From the NCBI GenBank assembly GCA_900555465.1, contig USLE01000001.1, positions 1-22,394 on the forward strand: a stretch of 22,394 nucleotides of DNA, read 5' to 3'. Below are positions 1 to 8,039 of the stretch, piece after piece. Under the pieces are notes generated by a model. That model saw only the letters and a program-made list of their open reading frames with translations, did not search any database and was not told the origin of the DNA. This DNA is from an uncultured Butyricicoccus sp. GTDB lineage: Bacteria; Bacillota; Clostridia; Oscillospirales; Butyricicoccaceae. How positions within the stretch are numbered: the stretch's first letter is position 1; every line of letters begins with the position of its first letter. The translations under genes were made by a program, and so were the position numbers.

Positions 1-69
1 TGTTTTTATTGGACTGAAATTGGTTGTTTTCGATGGACCTGGAGTGGTTGTTTTCACCGGCCCCGAACA
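1..69 (-). mobile_element. Candidate IS21-family element terminus (tandem end repeats)
   Basis: Read on the minus strand, three related units (GTGAAAACAACC, TCGAAAACAACC, and a weaker AATAAAAACA) follow one another at about 24-25 bp, each preceded by a GGCC- or GGTCC-like stretch. The block begins with TGTTCGGGGCC at position 69. IS21-family elements typically carry several short transposase-binding repeats of this kind just inside a TG...CA terminus, so this is best read as the first 69 bases of such an element continuing beyond the window. No transposase is visible. The alternative is a chance repeat or a native linker region of the kinase. Confidence 0.5.
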
Positions 70-699
70 CTCCCGCAGGACGAGGGAAAACAGGAACAGC
101 AGCGCTGTATAAAAGCCCACCATCAAAAGGGAAAAAGCGGGCTTAAGCACCGTGCTGACGAGCGAATCGCCCACATAGCCTGGGATGAGGTAAATGGTGA
201 TCCCATAATAAGCAGCCATCATCAGGCACATCAGCCACCAGCCGTGCTGCAGCCGGACGAACACCTGCCGGAAGAGCGGGTTCAGCCAGCGCACCAACAC
301 CCAGAAAAGGGCGGCTGTCGCCAGAAGATACGCAACGACCAGCACCCAGAACCTCTGCCCTGCCACATAGTAGGCCACGCCGCCGATCTGATGAATCAAC
401 CCGCAGAATACAATAGATGTCAACAGCTGGAACACCACCCGCCATCCCCTGTGCCGGCTGATGCAGATGAACAGCAGCAGACATGGCATATGAACGATCA
501 GCGAATAGAGGTACATCAGGGCATCCATCCCTGCGGCACGGAAAACGGCGGCGACCACCGTTTCCATCACAACAGCCGCCCCGCAAACAATCGCCACCGT
601 GCGGCGCAGGGAAAACCGGCTCTCCACCATTGTTGCGAACAGCAAGATACCGGACGCTGTCATATAAAGCATCGCAAACAGTCTTACCCGATCGGACAT
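1..699 (-). CDS. Sensor kinase N-terminal membrane domain, partial, probably interrupted
   Basis: The frame starts with ATG at 699, overlapping the last 16 bases of the response regulator upstream of it, so the two genes are probably translationally coupled. About 210 residues form a highly hydrophobic protein with roughly six membrane segments and short loops, ending near SLVLRE. This is the usual position for the membrane sensor of a GHKL-type histidine kinase paired with a LytTR regulator. No kinase motif (H-box, N-box) is present before the window edge. After residue 210 the frame stays open for 23 more codons, but these are made of the GAAAACAACC repeats and read PVKTTTPGPSKTT, unlike a kinase linker. 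The gene therefore appears to be cut by an insertion and to lack its catalytic domain. The kinase identity rests mainly on context. Confidence 0.6.
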   Translation of the reverse strand, partial: MSDRVRLFAMLYMTASGILLFATMVESRFSLRRTVAIVCGAAVVMETVVAAVFRAAGMDALMYLYSLIVHMPCLLLFICISRHRGWRVVFQLLTSIVFCGLIHQIGGVAYYVAGQRFWVLVVAYLLATAALFWVLVRWLNPLFRQVFVRLQHGWWLMCLMMAAYYGITIYLIPGYVGDSLVSTVLKPAFSLLMVGFYTALLFLFSLVLRECSGPVKTTTPGPSKTTNFSPIKT

Positions 700-1430
700 A
701 CCGCGCCTTCCTCCAGCCAGAACTTTCCCCAGTCGTCTTTGAACGTTGCGGCGCTGCGGGGCAGAGCCAGCCGTTCCCCGTTGTCCAAAACGGCTTCCCG
801 CCCGTCGACCCCGGTCACATGCTCCAGATTGACCAGAAAGCTGGCGCCGCACAGGCAGAACCGCCTGTCCTCCAGAAGCGGCCGGACCGCATCCCGGAAC
901 GCGCAGCGGATGGTCCGGCTGTCCACCGGCCCGTCTGTGCAGTAATACCGCATACGCCGCCCCACCCGCTCAACATACAGGATATGATCCAGCAGAATAC
1001 GCCGTGCCCCGGCCGCCGTATCCACCAAAACCCCTTTTGCCTGCCGCCGCCGGCGTTTTTCCACCGCCTCATCCAGCAGGCGGCACAGCTTTTCTGCGGT
1101 TACCGGCTTGATTAGGTAAAAAAACGCCCGTACCGCATAGCTGTCCACTGCAAAGTCACTGGAGGTGGTCAGATAGATGATCTCGCCGCCGTCCCCCATC
1201 TCCCGCAGCCGTTGGGCAGTCTGGATGCCGTTGATCTCCGGCATGATAATATCCAGAATATATACGTCAAATCCGCCCCGCTTCTCCGCCTCGGCGAGCA
1301 GGACACGCCCGTTTGAGAACCGGAATATCTCGCCCGTCAGCGCCGGATGCGCGCGGAAATACGCGCCCAGCAGCTCCGTGGTCTTCTCCAAGTGCGCCGG
1401 TTCATCATCGCAGACGGCAATTTTCAGCAT
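684..1430 (-). CDS. LytTR-family response regulator
   Basis: This is a two-component DNA-binding response regulator of AgrA/LytR type, 248 residues from the ATG at 1430. The receiver domain spans residues 1-120, with acidic pocket D8/D9, phosphoacceptor D60 in YILDIIMP, T88/T89 at the end of beta-4, and K108 in the YLIKP motif. A LytTR domain follows at about 140-240, with the usual GARRILLDHILYVE start and a DNGERLALPRS-type segment. An earlier in-frame TTG at 1454 would add eight residues, but they coincide with the GGAGGG ribosome-binding stretch, so the ATG is preferred. The stop overlaps the start of the kinase-like gene. Its partner kinase seems to be broken, so the regulator may now be orphan or driven by another kinase. 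The family is certain; the regulon is unknown. Confidence 0.9.
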   Translation of the reverse strand: MLKIAVCDDEPAHLEKTTELLGAYFRAHPALTGEIFRFSNGRVLLAEAEKRGGFDVYILDIIMPEINGIQTAQRLREMGDGGEIIYLTTSSDFAVDSYAVRAFFYLIKPVTAEKLCRLLDEAVEKRRRRQAKGVLVDTAAGARRILLDHILYVERVGRRMRYYCTDGPVDSRTIRCAFRDAVRPLLEDRRFCLCGASFLVNLEHVTGVDGREAVLDNGERLALPRSAATFKDDWGKFWLEEGAVCPIG

Positions 1431-1840
1431 CACAAGCCTTTTCCCTCCGGTCAATATCCTAAATTTATGTTATTCATATCCTCATCCTGCATCATTCGAT
1501 ATTAGATGCGAATATATTTTGACGATACCACGAAACCGCCGATCCGTCAAGCACGCTTCGGCCCGGCAACATGTGACGAATGGATCAGTGCCGATGCGTC
1601 GAACAATGACGAATTCTGCGCGGAAAAGTGCAAATTCTGCATTCTCGTCCCACATCCACACCGGATCGCAGTATAGTTATTCTGTAATCAGCGGAGCCAG
1701 CCCTGTGCACAGCTCCCCTGTCCGCAATCCAGTCGAAATCTTGATTATGTCAAACTGCCGCTGCCTGCTCTGTAACTGCGCTGCGAAAAGCGCTTTGCAC
1801 CGCAGAAACACGGGCGGCCCGCCGAAGGAGGAGATCCACA
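1431..1840. promoter_or_regulatory. Divergent intergenic region with LytTR-like direct repeats
   Basis: No gene is visible between the minus-strand regulator and the plus-strand cyclase. Two AATTCTGC octamers (1612-1619 and 1633-1640) lie 21 bp apart on the same face, matching the centre-to-centre spacing of known LytTR-domain operators, although the bases do not match a consensus I can name. A TATAGT -10 candidate sits at 1672-1677 without a recognisable -35, as expected for an activator-dependent promoter. TGACGAAT also occurs twice (1574 and 1607). Downstream, 1690-1728 can fold into a nested hairpin (GCGGA/TCCGC enclosing GGAGC/GCTCC). The functional reading is inference. Confidence 0.4.
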
Positions 1841-2974
1841 ATGAAACAGGCTGTAAAACAAACCCTGCTAAAATTTCTCTCCGTTCCGGAAGCGCTCAGG
1901 ACTGAATACTGGCAGGACACCCTGCAAAAAAACCGGCGCTCGCTTTTTATTATCTGCCTCATGATCTTTGTCATGGAGCTATTCAACATCGTCCGGGTGC
2001 TTTTCTGGTCAAAATCCGGCTTGCAATCGGTCAATAACCGTATTTACTTCGGGTTTTACTGCGCCCTGATCGCCGCTGCCGCCCTTTATCTCGTGCTGGA
2101 TAAAATATTGCGCCGGTCAGCTGTGAAAGCAAAATGGGCCGTGCAGTACGGCTCTGTGCTGTTTTTCTTCATATGGCACGCCCTGATCAACGCCTACGAC
2201 CTGATGCGGAGCCCTTTCAGCGGCACCGGTATTTTCCTGACCGCGGTTCTCGCGCTGGCAGTGTTCATCCATATGCCTGCATCATTCAGCATCACTTCCT
2301 ACGGCATTGCATATATATTGTTTTTGGCTTTATCCTATCCAAATCTGACAGACGGCGACATAATCAACCTGACATTCAGCACGATTGTCGCTCTGGCCGT
2401 CTCCCTGACAGACACGCACAATATGGTCATCATGATTTCCCAACGCCGGGCGCTCAGCCACGCAAACGCTCAGCTGCATGCAATGGCGCAAAAGGATCCC
2501 CTGACCGGCCTGCTCAACAAGGTCGCCTTTCAGAACTGTATCGAGCTTGCTCTGAAAAACGCCGCTTCAGGCGAAGCGGTCTTGCTTCTGCTGATCGATC
2601 TGGATGACTTCAAAACCGTCAACGACCGGTTTGGGCATCTCTGCGGCGACTATGTGATCGAGCAGACAGCGGAAGCGCTGCACGCCGCATTCCCCGATGC
2701 CGCCGGGATCGGGCGTGTCGGCGGCGATGAGTTTGCAGTCGCGCTGTGCGGCACATCGGCTGAAACAGCGGAGCAGGCAGGGCAGCAGCTGATACGCGCG
2801 CTTTCCGACCTGCGCTGGCGGGATGCGCCGGTGAAAGCCTGCTGCAGCATCGGCATCTGCCGGGCAGCGGACACCTCGATCGCATACAAGCAGCTCTATG
2901 AGCAGGCAGATCAGGCGCTGTACGAAGCCAAGCGGCGCGGGAAAGGACGCTGCTTTATCTTCAGAAATAATTAA
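1841..2974 (+). CDS. Membrane-bound diguanylate cyclase (GGDEF)
   Basis: This protein of 377 residues synthesises c-di-GMP from two GTP. About six membrane helices occupy residues 30-190, followed by a short coil and a complete GGDEF domain at about 213-375. The signature GGDEF is at 294-298, preceded by IDLDDFKTVND with the metal and GTP-binding residues, so it should be catalytically competent. No RxxD inhibitory site precedes the signature, so feedback inhibition through the classical I-site is not expected. The sensor region matches no family I can name. Translation starts at an ATG behind a strong GAAGGAGG sequence. The gene stands alone, with its own upstream region and a terminator just after the stop. 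The intergenic repeats suggest control by the neighbouring LytTR regulator (inference). Confidence 0.93.
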   Translation: MKQAVKQTLLKFLSVPEALRTEYWQDTLQKNRRSLFIICLMIFVMELFNIVRVLFWSKSGLQSVNNRIYFGFYCALIAAAALYLVLDKILRRSAVKAKWAVQYGSVLFFFIWHALINAYDLMRSPFSGTGIFLTAVLALAVFIHMPASFSITSYGIAYILFLALSYPNLTDGDIINLTFSTIVALAVSLTDTHNMVIMISQRRALSHANAQLHAMAQKDPLTGLLNKVAFQNCIELALKNAASGEAVLLLLIDLDDFKTVNDRFGHLCGDYVIEQTAEALHAAFPDAAGIGRVGGDEFAVALCGTSAETAEQAGQQLIRALSDLRWRDAPVKACCSIGICRAADTSIAYKQLYEQADQALYEAKRRGKGRCFIFRNN

Positions 2975-2980
2975 ACCGGT

Positions 2981-3020
2981 CCGGGTGCGGCGCAGCACTG
3001 CGCTGTACCCGGTACTTTTT
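2981..3020 (+). terminator. Rho-independent terminator after the GGDEF gene
   Basis: A GC-rich hairpin begins seven bases after the stop: CCGGGT pairs with ACCCGG, continued through G-U-tolerant pairs to GCGCA/TGCGC around a GCAC loop. A run of five T follows after GGTAC. This isolates the cyclase transcript from the operon downstream. Confidence 0.85.
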
Positions 3021-3223
3021 CCGCTGCAATCAAGTAACAAAATCGGCATTCTGCCTGCCGGAAAATCGCCCTCCAATCCTGAAATAAAATATTCGAAATC
3101 TTCATTTTATCTGTTTTCATCATTTTTTCTTCCAAACCGCATTAAATCCATTATTCCATGCATTTTATAAATCTTTTTAATATATTTATCTAATTTCTCC
3201 ATATTTTATCCTTCATCCCGGTA

Positions 3224-3252
3224 TTGAGATATGGATATATTTATGGTAAAAT
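3224..3252 (+). promoter_or_regulatory. Sigma-A-type extended -10 promoter of the DUF4956 operon
   Basis: TTGAGA (3224-3229) and TAAAAT (3247-3252) are separated by exactly 17 bases, each one mismatch from consensus, and a TGG extended -10 sits directly upstream of the hexamer. It lies in an AT-rich stretch (about 3080-3300) that is otherwise free of coding potential. Expected transcription start is near 3259, giving a leader of about 280 nt. Confidence 0.7.
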
Positions 3253-3302
3253 TGAATAACAATATATGGTTTTTACAGACATTTTATTCTACAAAATATA
3301 AA

Positions 3303-3480
3303 TTCGGTCTGTATTTTGCATAAAGCAACAAACCGGAAGTCTCGCCAAAAAGCGAGGCGCGAAAAATAACGAAAAACAGATCGGGAAATACAGCCCCGTT
3401 AACCGCGCCTGCGATGCGGTTAGCAGCCTAAAACGAATGCCCTCCGGCTCGGCCATCTTGCGCCGCATTGGCAGGGCAAA
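3303..3480 (+). ncRNA. Candidate structured 5' leader of the DUF4956 operon, unclassified
   Basis: The leader of the exopolysaccharide-type operon can fold extensively. CTGTATTT (3309-3316) pairs perfectly with AAATACAG (3386-3393), closing a 70-nt domain that contains the hairpin CTCGC/GCGAG. A second hairpin is AACCGC/GCGGTT around a 9-nt loop (about 3401-3421). A third is TGCCCT/AGGGCA enclosing CGGC/GCCG (about 3439-3477). The ribosome binding site AAAGGGGAG follows 40 bases later. I could not match this to a known riboswitch class, including c-di-GMP-I and -II. The fold is hand-drawn and covariation is untested. Confidence 0.4.
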
Positions 3481-3538
3481 ATCCGCTTCCTGATCTGCAC
3501 ATGCATCAATACAAAATAAAGGGGAGAATACCAAACCA

Positions 3539-4222
3539 ATGAGAGAATATTTAATGCAGCTGCTGGAATCCACCGGCGAGCTCACCGCAGAATCCATCCT
3601 TCTGCGGCTCGCGGTCTCGGTTGTGATCGGCGGATTCATTTTTCTTTCCTACCGCCTGTCCCACAGCGGGAGCATATACAGCCGGAAATTCAACGTGTCG
3701 CTGGTGGCGCTCACGGTCATTACGACCACGGTTATGATCGTCATCGGCAACAACATCGCATTGTCACTCGGCATGGTCGGCGCGCTGTCCATCGTCCGTT
3801 TCCGCACGGCGATCAAGGACTCGCGCGACACCGTCTATATTTTCTGGGCTATTGTGGTGGGCATCTGCTGCGGCGCGGGTGACTATCTGGTTGCGGGCGC
3901 CGGCAGCGCGGCGGTCTTTGTGGTGCTGCTGCTGTTCGGACGCATCCGAAACGACAACCGCGCCCTGCTGATCGTGCGCGCAGCCAGGGTCAATGAAGAG
4001 CGGATCGAAGCGCTGATCTTTCAGCATTATGCGCGCAAGGCGATCCTCCGGGTCAAAAACACCACAGAGACCAGCATCGAATTTATTTATGAACTGAACG
4101 CGCGCTATCTGGATACCCGCAGGCAGCCGGTCGGCCAGAAAAGCATTACGGATGCGATCTATGAGATCGGCAATATCGAATATTTTAACATTGTGATGCA
4201 GAGCGATGAGGTCAACAGCTAA
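3539..4222 (+). CDS. DUF4956 family membrane protein
   Basis: The protein of 227 residues has an N-terminal helix region and about four membrane segments (roughly 24-42, 54-72, 100-115, 118-135). The hallmark loop SLGMVGALSIVRFRTAIKD and the following DTVYIFWAI identify the DUF4956 family. The C-terminal 85 residues are soluble and probably form a small alpha/beta domain. The molecular function is unknown. In many clostridia and actinobacteria this family is encoded beside CotH kinases and VTC polyphosphate-polymerase proteins, both also present in this locus. It is first in the operon, 36 bases ahead of the CotH gene. A ribosome binding site AAAGGGGAG lies about 12 bases before the ATG. Basic loops around RFRTAIKDSR suggest a conserved cytoplasmic or interfacial site. 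Family is secure; a transport or coupling role is inference. Confidence 0.9.
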   Translation: MREYLMQLLESTGELTAESILLRLAVSVVIGGFIFLSYRLSHSGSIYSRKFNVSLVALTVITTTVMIVIGNNIALSLGMVGALSIVRFRTAIKDSRDTVYIFWAIVVGICCGAGDYLVAGAGSAAVFVVLLLFGRIRNDNRALLIVRAARVNEERIEALIFQHYARKAILRVKNTTETSIEFIYELNARYLDTRRQPVGQKSITDAIYEIGNIEYFNIVMQSDEVNS

Positions 4223-4258
4223 TCTGCTCCGGCCAAAAACGCACAAAAGGAGGGCGCA

Positions 4259-5737
4259 ATGCGATATAAAATAATCGGGATCGCCATGACGGCATTGATG
4301 CTCTTCTGCTCTTTTGCAGCCACAGCAGCAGACCAGGAAAACAGCGAAAACCGGGTCCATCAGCATCTGACCGGACGGCAGCCGGACGCCGGATGCAGCT
4401 GCGACGGCAGCGAGCTGTGCACCCATCTGCCGCTGGTCATCATTGATACCGGCGGAGCGGCGATCCCCGGCGTCCCGCTGGACGAGTCCTACGACGGTGA
4501 AGCTACTTTTACCACCACGGCGGACGGTTCCACCATGCTGCCGGTCCACATATCCATTCTGGATGACGAATCCCGCAACCACCACCCCTCGGATACGCCC
4601 GATCTGGAAAGCGCGGGCCTGATCCGCGTGCGCGGCAACTCCTCGCGGTATTTTGACAAGCTGGGATATCTGCTGCGCTTTACCGAGGAGGACGGCAGCT
4701 ATGCCGACCACGAAGTCATGGGCATGGCCCCGCATTACGAATGGGCGCTGCACGGGCCGTATCTGGACAAAAGCCTGATGCGCAATTATATGTGGTACAA
4801 CATTGCCGGCGAGATCATGGATTACGCCCCCAACGTCCGGTTTTGCGAGGTTATCATAAACGGCGAGTACCGCGGGCTCTATGTCATGACCGAAACGATC
4901 ACAAACGGCGTGGATTCCCGCGTTGATATCTCCGAACCCATCGACCAGACCAACAAAACCGGTTATGTCCTTCGAATGGACCGCGGCAGCATAAATGAGC
5001 TGAAGAACATTTATAATTTCACCTATTACACTTACCGCATCGGGGATCTGCACAATCTCAAGCTCAACATCGAATATCCGCGCGCAGGCGACCTGACGCC
5101 GGAGCTGGCCGATGCGATCGAGCAGGAGCTGTCCGATTTCGAAAAAGCCCTTTATTCCTTTGACTACGATACGAACAATTACGGATATAAAAACTGGATC
5201 GACGTGGATTCCTTTGTGGATTATTTTATCATCAACGAGTTTACCACAAACTACGACGCCGGCTCGCTTTCCACCTATCTGTATAAGGATATCGGCGGCA
5301 AATACCGGATGTGTGTCTGGGATTTTAACTCCGCCTGCGATAACTACAGCCATCCGACCACGCTGCCGCATCACTTTGAGCTGCAGCAAACCGTATGGTA
5401 TTTCATGCTGGCCAAAGATGAGGACTTCATCGAGCGGATCATCGACCGCTATCACGACCTGCGGGAAACCTGGCTGAGCGACGAATATATTTCCGATTAT
5501 ATCGATCAGACCGCCGCGTTTCTGGGGGATGCGGTGGAGCGCAATTTCGAGGTCTGGGGATACTCTTTTGAGGAGTATCGTCCCCTTGATCCGGACAGCC
5601 GGAACCCGGACAGCTATGAGCAGGCTGTATCGCAGCTGAAGGACTTCTGTCTGGAGCGCGGCCATTGGATGGACCGGCATATCGACATCCTGCAGCAATA
5701 CAGCCATCCTTCGAAAAACAAGAAATTCAACCACTGA
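4259..5737 (+). CDS. CotH-family atypical protein kinase, exported
   Basis: The product is 492 residues. A signal peptide covers residues 1-24 (KIIGIAMTALMLFCSFAATAA), followed by a Cys-rich stretch CSCDGSELC and then the CotH domain to about residue 480. Typical segments are IRVRGNSSRYFDK, EWALHGPYLDKSLMRN, CEVIINGEYRGLYVMTE, and INEFTTNYDAGSLSTYLYKDIGGKYRMCVWDFN. The last holds the Asp of the metal-binding motif and a following DNY. CotH proteins phosphorylate spore-coat proteins in Bacillus using ATP. Exported homologues next to glycosyltransferases have no established substrate. Start is the ATG behind AGGAGGG. It sits between DUF4956 and a surface glycoside-hydrolase-like gene, which places its target in the envelope or on the polymer made here (inference). 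Whether ATP is available outside the membrane is an open problem. Confidence 0.9.
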   Translation: MRYKIIGIAMTALMLFCSFAATAADQENSENRVHQHLTGRQPDAGCSCDGSELCTHLPLVIIDTGGAAIPGVPLDESYDGEATFTTTADGSTMLPVHISILDDESRNHHPSDTPDLESAGLIRVRGNSSRYFDKLGYLLRFTEEDGSYADHEVMGMAPHYEWALHGPYLDKSLMRNYMWYNIAGEIMDYAPNVRFCEVIINGEYRGLYVMTETITNGVDSRVDISEPIDQTNKTGYVLRMDRGSINELKNIYNFTYYTYRIGDLHNLKLNIEYPRAGDLTPELADAIEQELSDFEKALYSFDYDTNNYGYKNWIDVDSFVDYFIINEFTTNYDAGSLSTYLYKDIGGKYRMCVWDFNSACDNYSHPTTLPHHFELQQTVWYFMLAKDEDFIERIIDRYHDLRETWLSDEYISDYIDQTAAFLGDAVERNFEVWGYSFEEYRPLDPDSRNPDSYEQAVSQLKDFCLERGHWMDRHIDILQQYSHPSKNKKFNH

Positions 5738-5761
5738 CCATGAGGGAGGAAACGGGTAGCC

Positions 5762-8014
5762 GTGAAAAAATTCATTATAGCGGCATGCGCCGTATTTCTC
5801 TGCCTTTTTGTGGCCAACTATGCCTATTACCATCTGGGGATCTATATTGACCTGCATCCGGACCAAGAGGTCACTACCTTTATGAAAACCGATGCGGATA
5901 CCATCTATATGGAGCGGGACGGGCAGTACGAGCCCTTTGAGATCCGCGGGGTCAACCTCGGCGTGGGTATCCCGGGCGAGTGGGCCACGGACTATGCGAT
6001 CGACAAGCAAACCTACCTGCGCTGGTTCGGCTGGATTCAGGAGATGGGCGCGAATACCATCCGCGTTTATACCATCCTGCACGATGATTTTTACAATGCC
6101 TTTTATGAGTATAATACAGGCCGCGTGCAGCAGGGGCTGGAGCCGCTCTGGCTGATCCACGGCGTGTGGGTCAATGATTACACGCAGAACTCCCACCGTG
6201 ACGCCTATGACGACGACTTCCTCCAAACCCTTCTGGATGACTGCCGCACCGTGGTCGATATCCTGCACGGGAAGAAAAGCCTGTCCCTCGGCTACGGCCT
6301 TGGCTCGGGCAGCTACCGCAAGGATGTATCCCCGTGGGTGATCGGTTATATCCTAGGCGTGGAATGGGAGGACGTGACCGTCGCCTACACCAACGAAAAA
6401 TATCCGGAGCGGGCCAGCTACAGCGGCACATATATGTACACCACCGCAGACGCCACCCCCTTTGAAGCGATGCTCTGCCAGGTGGGCGACAAAATCATCG
6501 AATACGAAACCGAACGCTACAAGCAGCAGCGTCTGGTGGCGTTTTCCAACTGGCCCACGACCGATCCGTTCCTGTATCCGGCTGCGATCACCAACTTTTT
6601 CATGAAGTGTGCGCAGGTCGATGTGGAGCATATCAAGACGACTGATGCATTCCTGTCCGGGCATTTTGCGTCCTACCATGTGTATCCCTATTACCCGGAC
6701 TATATGAATTATGTGCTCAATCCTGTAGAGATACAGGATACCGATCCGCTTTGGGACGACGAGCAGAACAATATGACCATATATCACAGCAACGGCGTTT
6801 CCTACAAAACAGCCCTGAGCGGCAACGAGCAGGAGGATTACTACGACAGCACCGGGCGCGTCAACACCTATTACGCCTACCTGAAAATGCTCAACCGCCA
6901 TCATACCATCCCGGTGGTCATTTCCGAATACGGGGTATCGACCGGCCGCGGCATGGCGCAGCGGGACATCAACACCAACCGCAACCAGGGCCATATGAGC
7001 GAGCAGGAGCAGGGCGAGGCGATCATCTCCTGCTATGAGGACATCATGGCGGCCGGCAGCGCCGGAAGCTGCGTGTTCACCTGGCAGGACGAATGGTTCA
7101 AGCGCACCTGGAACACCATGCACGCGGTGGATCTGGACAAAACCCCGTATTGGAGCGATTACCAGACCAATGAGCAGTATTTCGGCCTGCTCTCTTTTGA
7201 CCCCGGCGAGACCGAAAGCATCTGCTATGTGGATGGAGATGTATCAGAATGGGGCGAGGATGATATCGTGCTTTCCCAGTCCGGCGGGAGCCTGTCCATG
7301 AAATATGATGAGAAGTTCATCTATTTCTATGCCGAGCAGGCCGGGTACGATCCGGAGACGGATACGCTGTATATCCCGATCGACACCACGCCCAAAAGCG
7401 GCAGTACGTACTGTGAAAACTACGGCATCACCTTTGACCGGCCCTGCGATTTTGTCATCCGCATCAACGGCAGGGACAACAGCCGCGTCGTGGTGCAGGA
7501 ACGGTACGAGGTCATGCGCGCCATGTTCATGCACGAGACGGAGGACGAGGACGCCTATCTCGACGTCCCCGACCCGGATTCCCCGGCGTTCCGGTATATT
7601 GATCTGATGCTGCAGACGGCAACGCCCCTGCTGACCGGCAACTGGCAGGCCAGCTCCGAGGTGTACGAGACCGGCAAGCTGCTTTACGGCAATGCCAATC
7701 CGGAGGATGCGTCGTTCAACTCGCTCGCGGATTTCTGCTTTACGGAAAACGGCGTGGAGATCCGGATCCCCTGGCAGCTGCTCAACTTCGGCAACCCGTC
7801 TGAAATGATGATCCACGATGATTATTATGAGCACTATGGCGTGGAGTTTATTTCGATCGACGAAATGTATGTCGGCGTCGCGCTCGAAGGCGCCTCGCAG
7901 GGCCGAATCCGGATGGCGTCTTTCCCGCTGGAGGGCTGGGGGAAAGAGGTGACCAGCCATGAGCGGCTGAAACAGTCCTACTATATGCTGAAAGAATATT
8001 GGGCCGCTTCATAG
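5762..8014 (+). CDS. Membrane-anchored glycoside-hydrolase-like protein with CBM9-like C-terminus
   Basis: The protein of 750 residues starts at GTG behind GGGAGG. Residues 5-25 form one uncleaved-looking membrane anchor. The rest is extracytoplasmic: a TIM-barrel-like domain at about 50-480 opening with EIRGVNLG and a WIQEMGANTIRVY strand-helix typical of clan GH-A and glucanosyltransferase-like enzymes. Candidate catalytic acids are E201 (GVEWEDV, strand 4) and E389 (VISEYG, strand 7), a plausible pair for a retaining enzyme. A CBM9-like domain begins near residue 487 (DGDVSEWG) and runs to the C-terminus. The role is probably trimming, transglycosylating or releasing the glycan made by the family 2 glycosyltransferase three genes away, as BcsZ does for cellulose. 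The exact GH family cannot be assigned by eye. It lies 24 bases after the CotH gene. Confidence 0.78.
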   Translation: MKKFIIAACAVFLCLFVANYAYYHLGIYIDLHPDQEVTTFMKTDADTIYMERDGQYEPFEIRGVNLGVGIPGEWATDYAIDKQTYLRWFGWIQEMGANTIRVYTILHDDFYNAFYEYNTGRVQQGLEPLWLIHGVWVNDYTQNSHRDAYDDDFLQTLLDDCRTVVDILHGKKSLSLGYGLGSGSYRKDVSPWVIGYILGVEWEDVTVAYTNEKYPERASYSGTYMYTTADATPFEAMLCQVGDKIIEYETERYKQQRLVAFSNWPTTDPFLYPAAITNFFMKCAQVDVEHIKTTDAFLSGHFASYHVYPYYPDYMNYVLNPVEIQDTDPLWDDEQNNMTIYHSNGVSYKTALSGNEQEDYYDSTGRVNTYYAYLKMLNRHHTIPVVISEYGVSTGRGMAQRDINTNRNQGHMSEQEQGEAIISCYEDIMAAGSAGSCVFTWQDEWFKRTWNTMHAVDLDKTPYWSDYQTNEQYFGLLSFDPGETESICYVDGDVSEWGEDDIVLSQSGGSLSMKYDEKFIYFYAEQAGYDPETDTLYIPIDTTPKSGSTYCENYGITFDRPCDFVIRINGRDNSRVVVQERYEVMRAMFMHETEDEDAYLDVPDPDSPAFRYIDLMLQTATPLLTGNWQASSEVYETGKLLYGNANPEDASFNSLADFCFTENGVEIRIPWQLLNFGNPSEMMIHDDYYEHYGVEFISIDEMYVGVALEGASQGRIRMASFPLEGWGKEVTSHERLKQSYYMLKEYWAAS

Positions 8015-8039
8015 CGTCCATAGAAAGGAGAGTGGCAGC

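Noticed and set aside
1795..1826. GC-rich hairpin just before the first GGDEF ribosome binding site (CGGGC/GCCCG)
   Set aside because: The arms overlap in a very short, strained loop and do not enclose the Shine-Dalgarno sequence, so a translational switch is not supported.
3270..3302. Second promoter TTTACA with TATAAA before the DUF4956 operon
   Set aside because: The spacing is 19 bases and the upstream TTGAGA-N17-TAAAAT with extended -10 is clearly better.
3303..3480. c-di-GMP-I or c-di-GMP-II riboswitch in the operon leader
   Set aside because: The GGCAAACC/GACGCAAAGCC core of class I and the class II pseudoknot signature are absent, so only an unclassified structured leader is claimed.
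3764..6268. 834-codon open frame on the minus strand
   Set aside because: It runs antisense to the well-supported DUF4956, CotH and GH genes. Its His/Ile/Val/Asp-rich composition is the usual shadow of GC-rich third positions, and no ribosome binding site or family motif is present.
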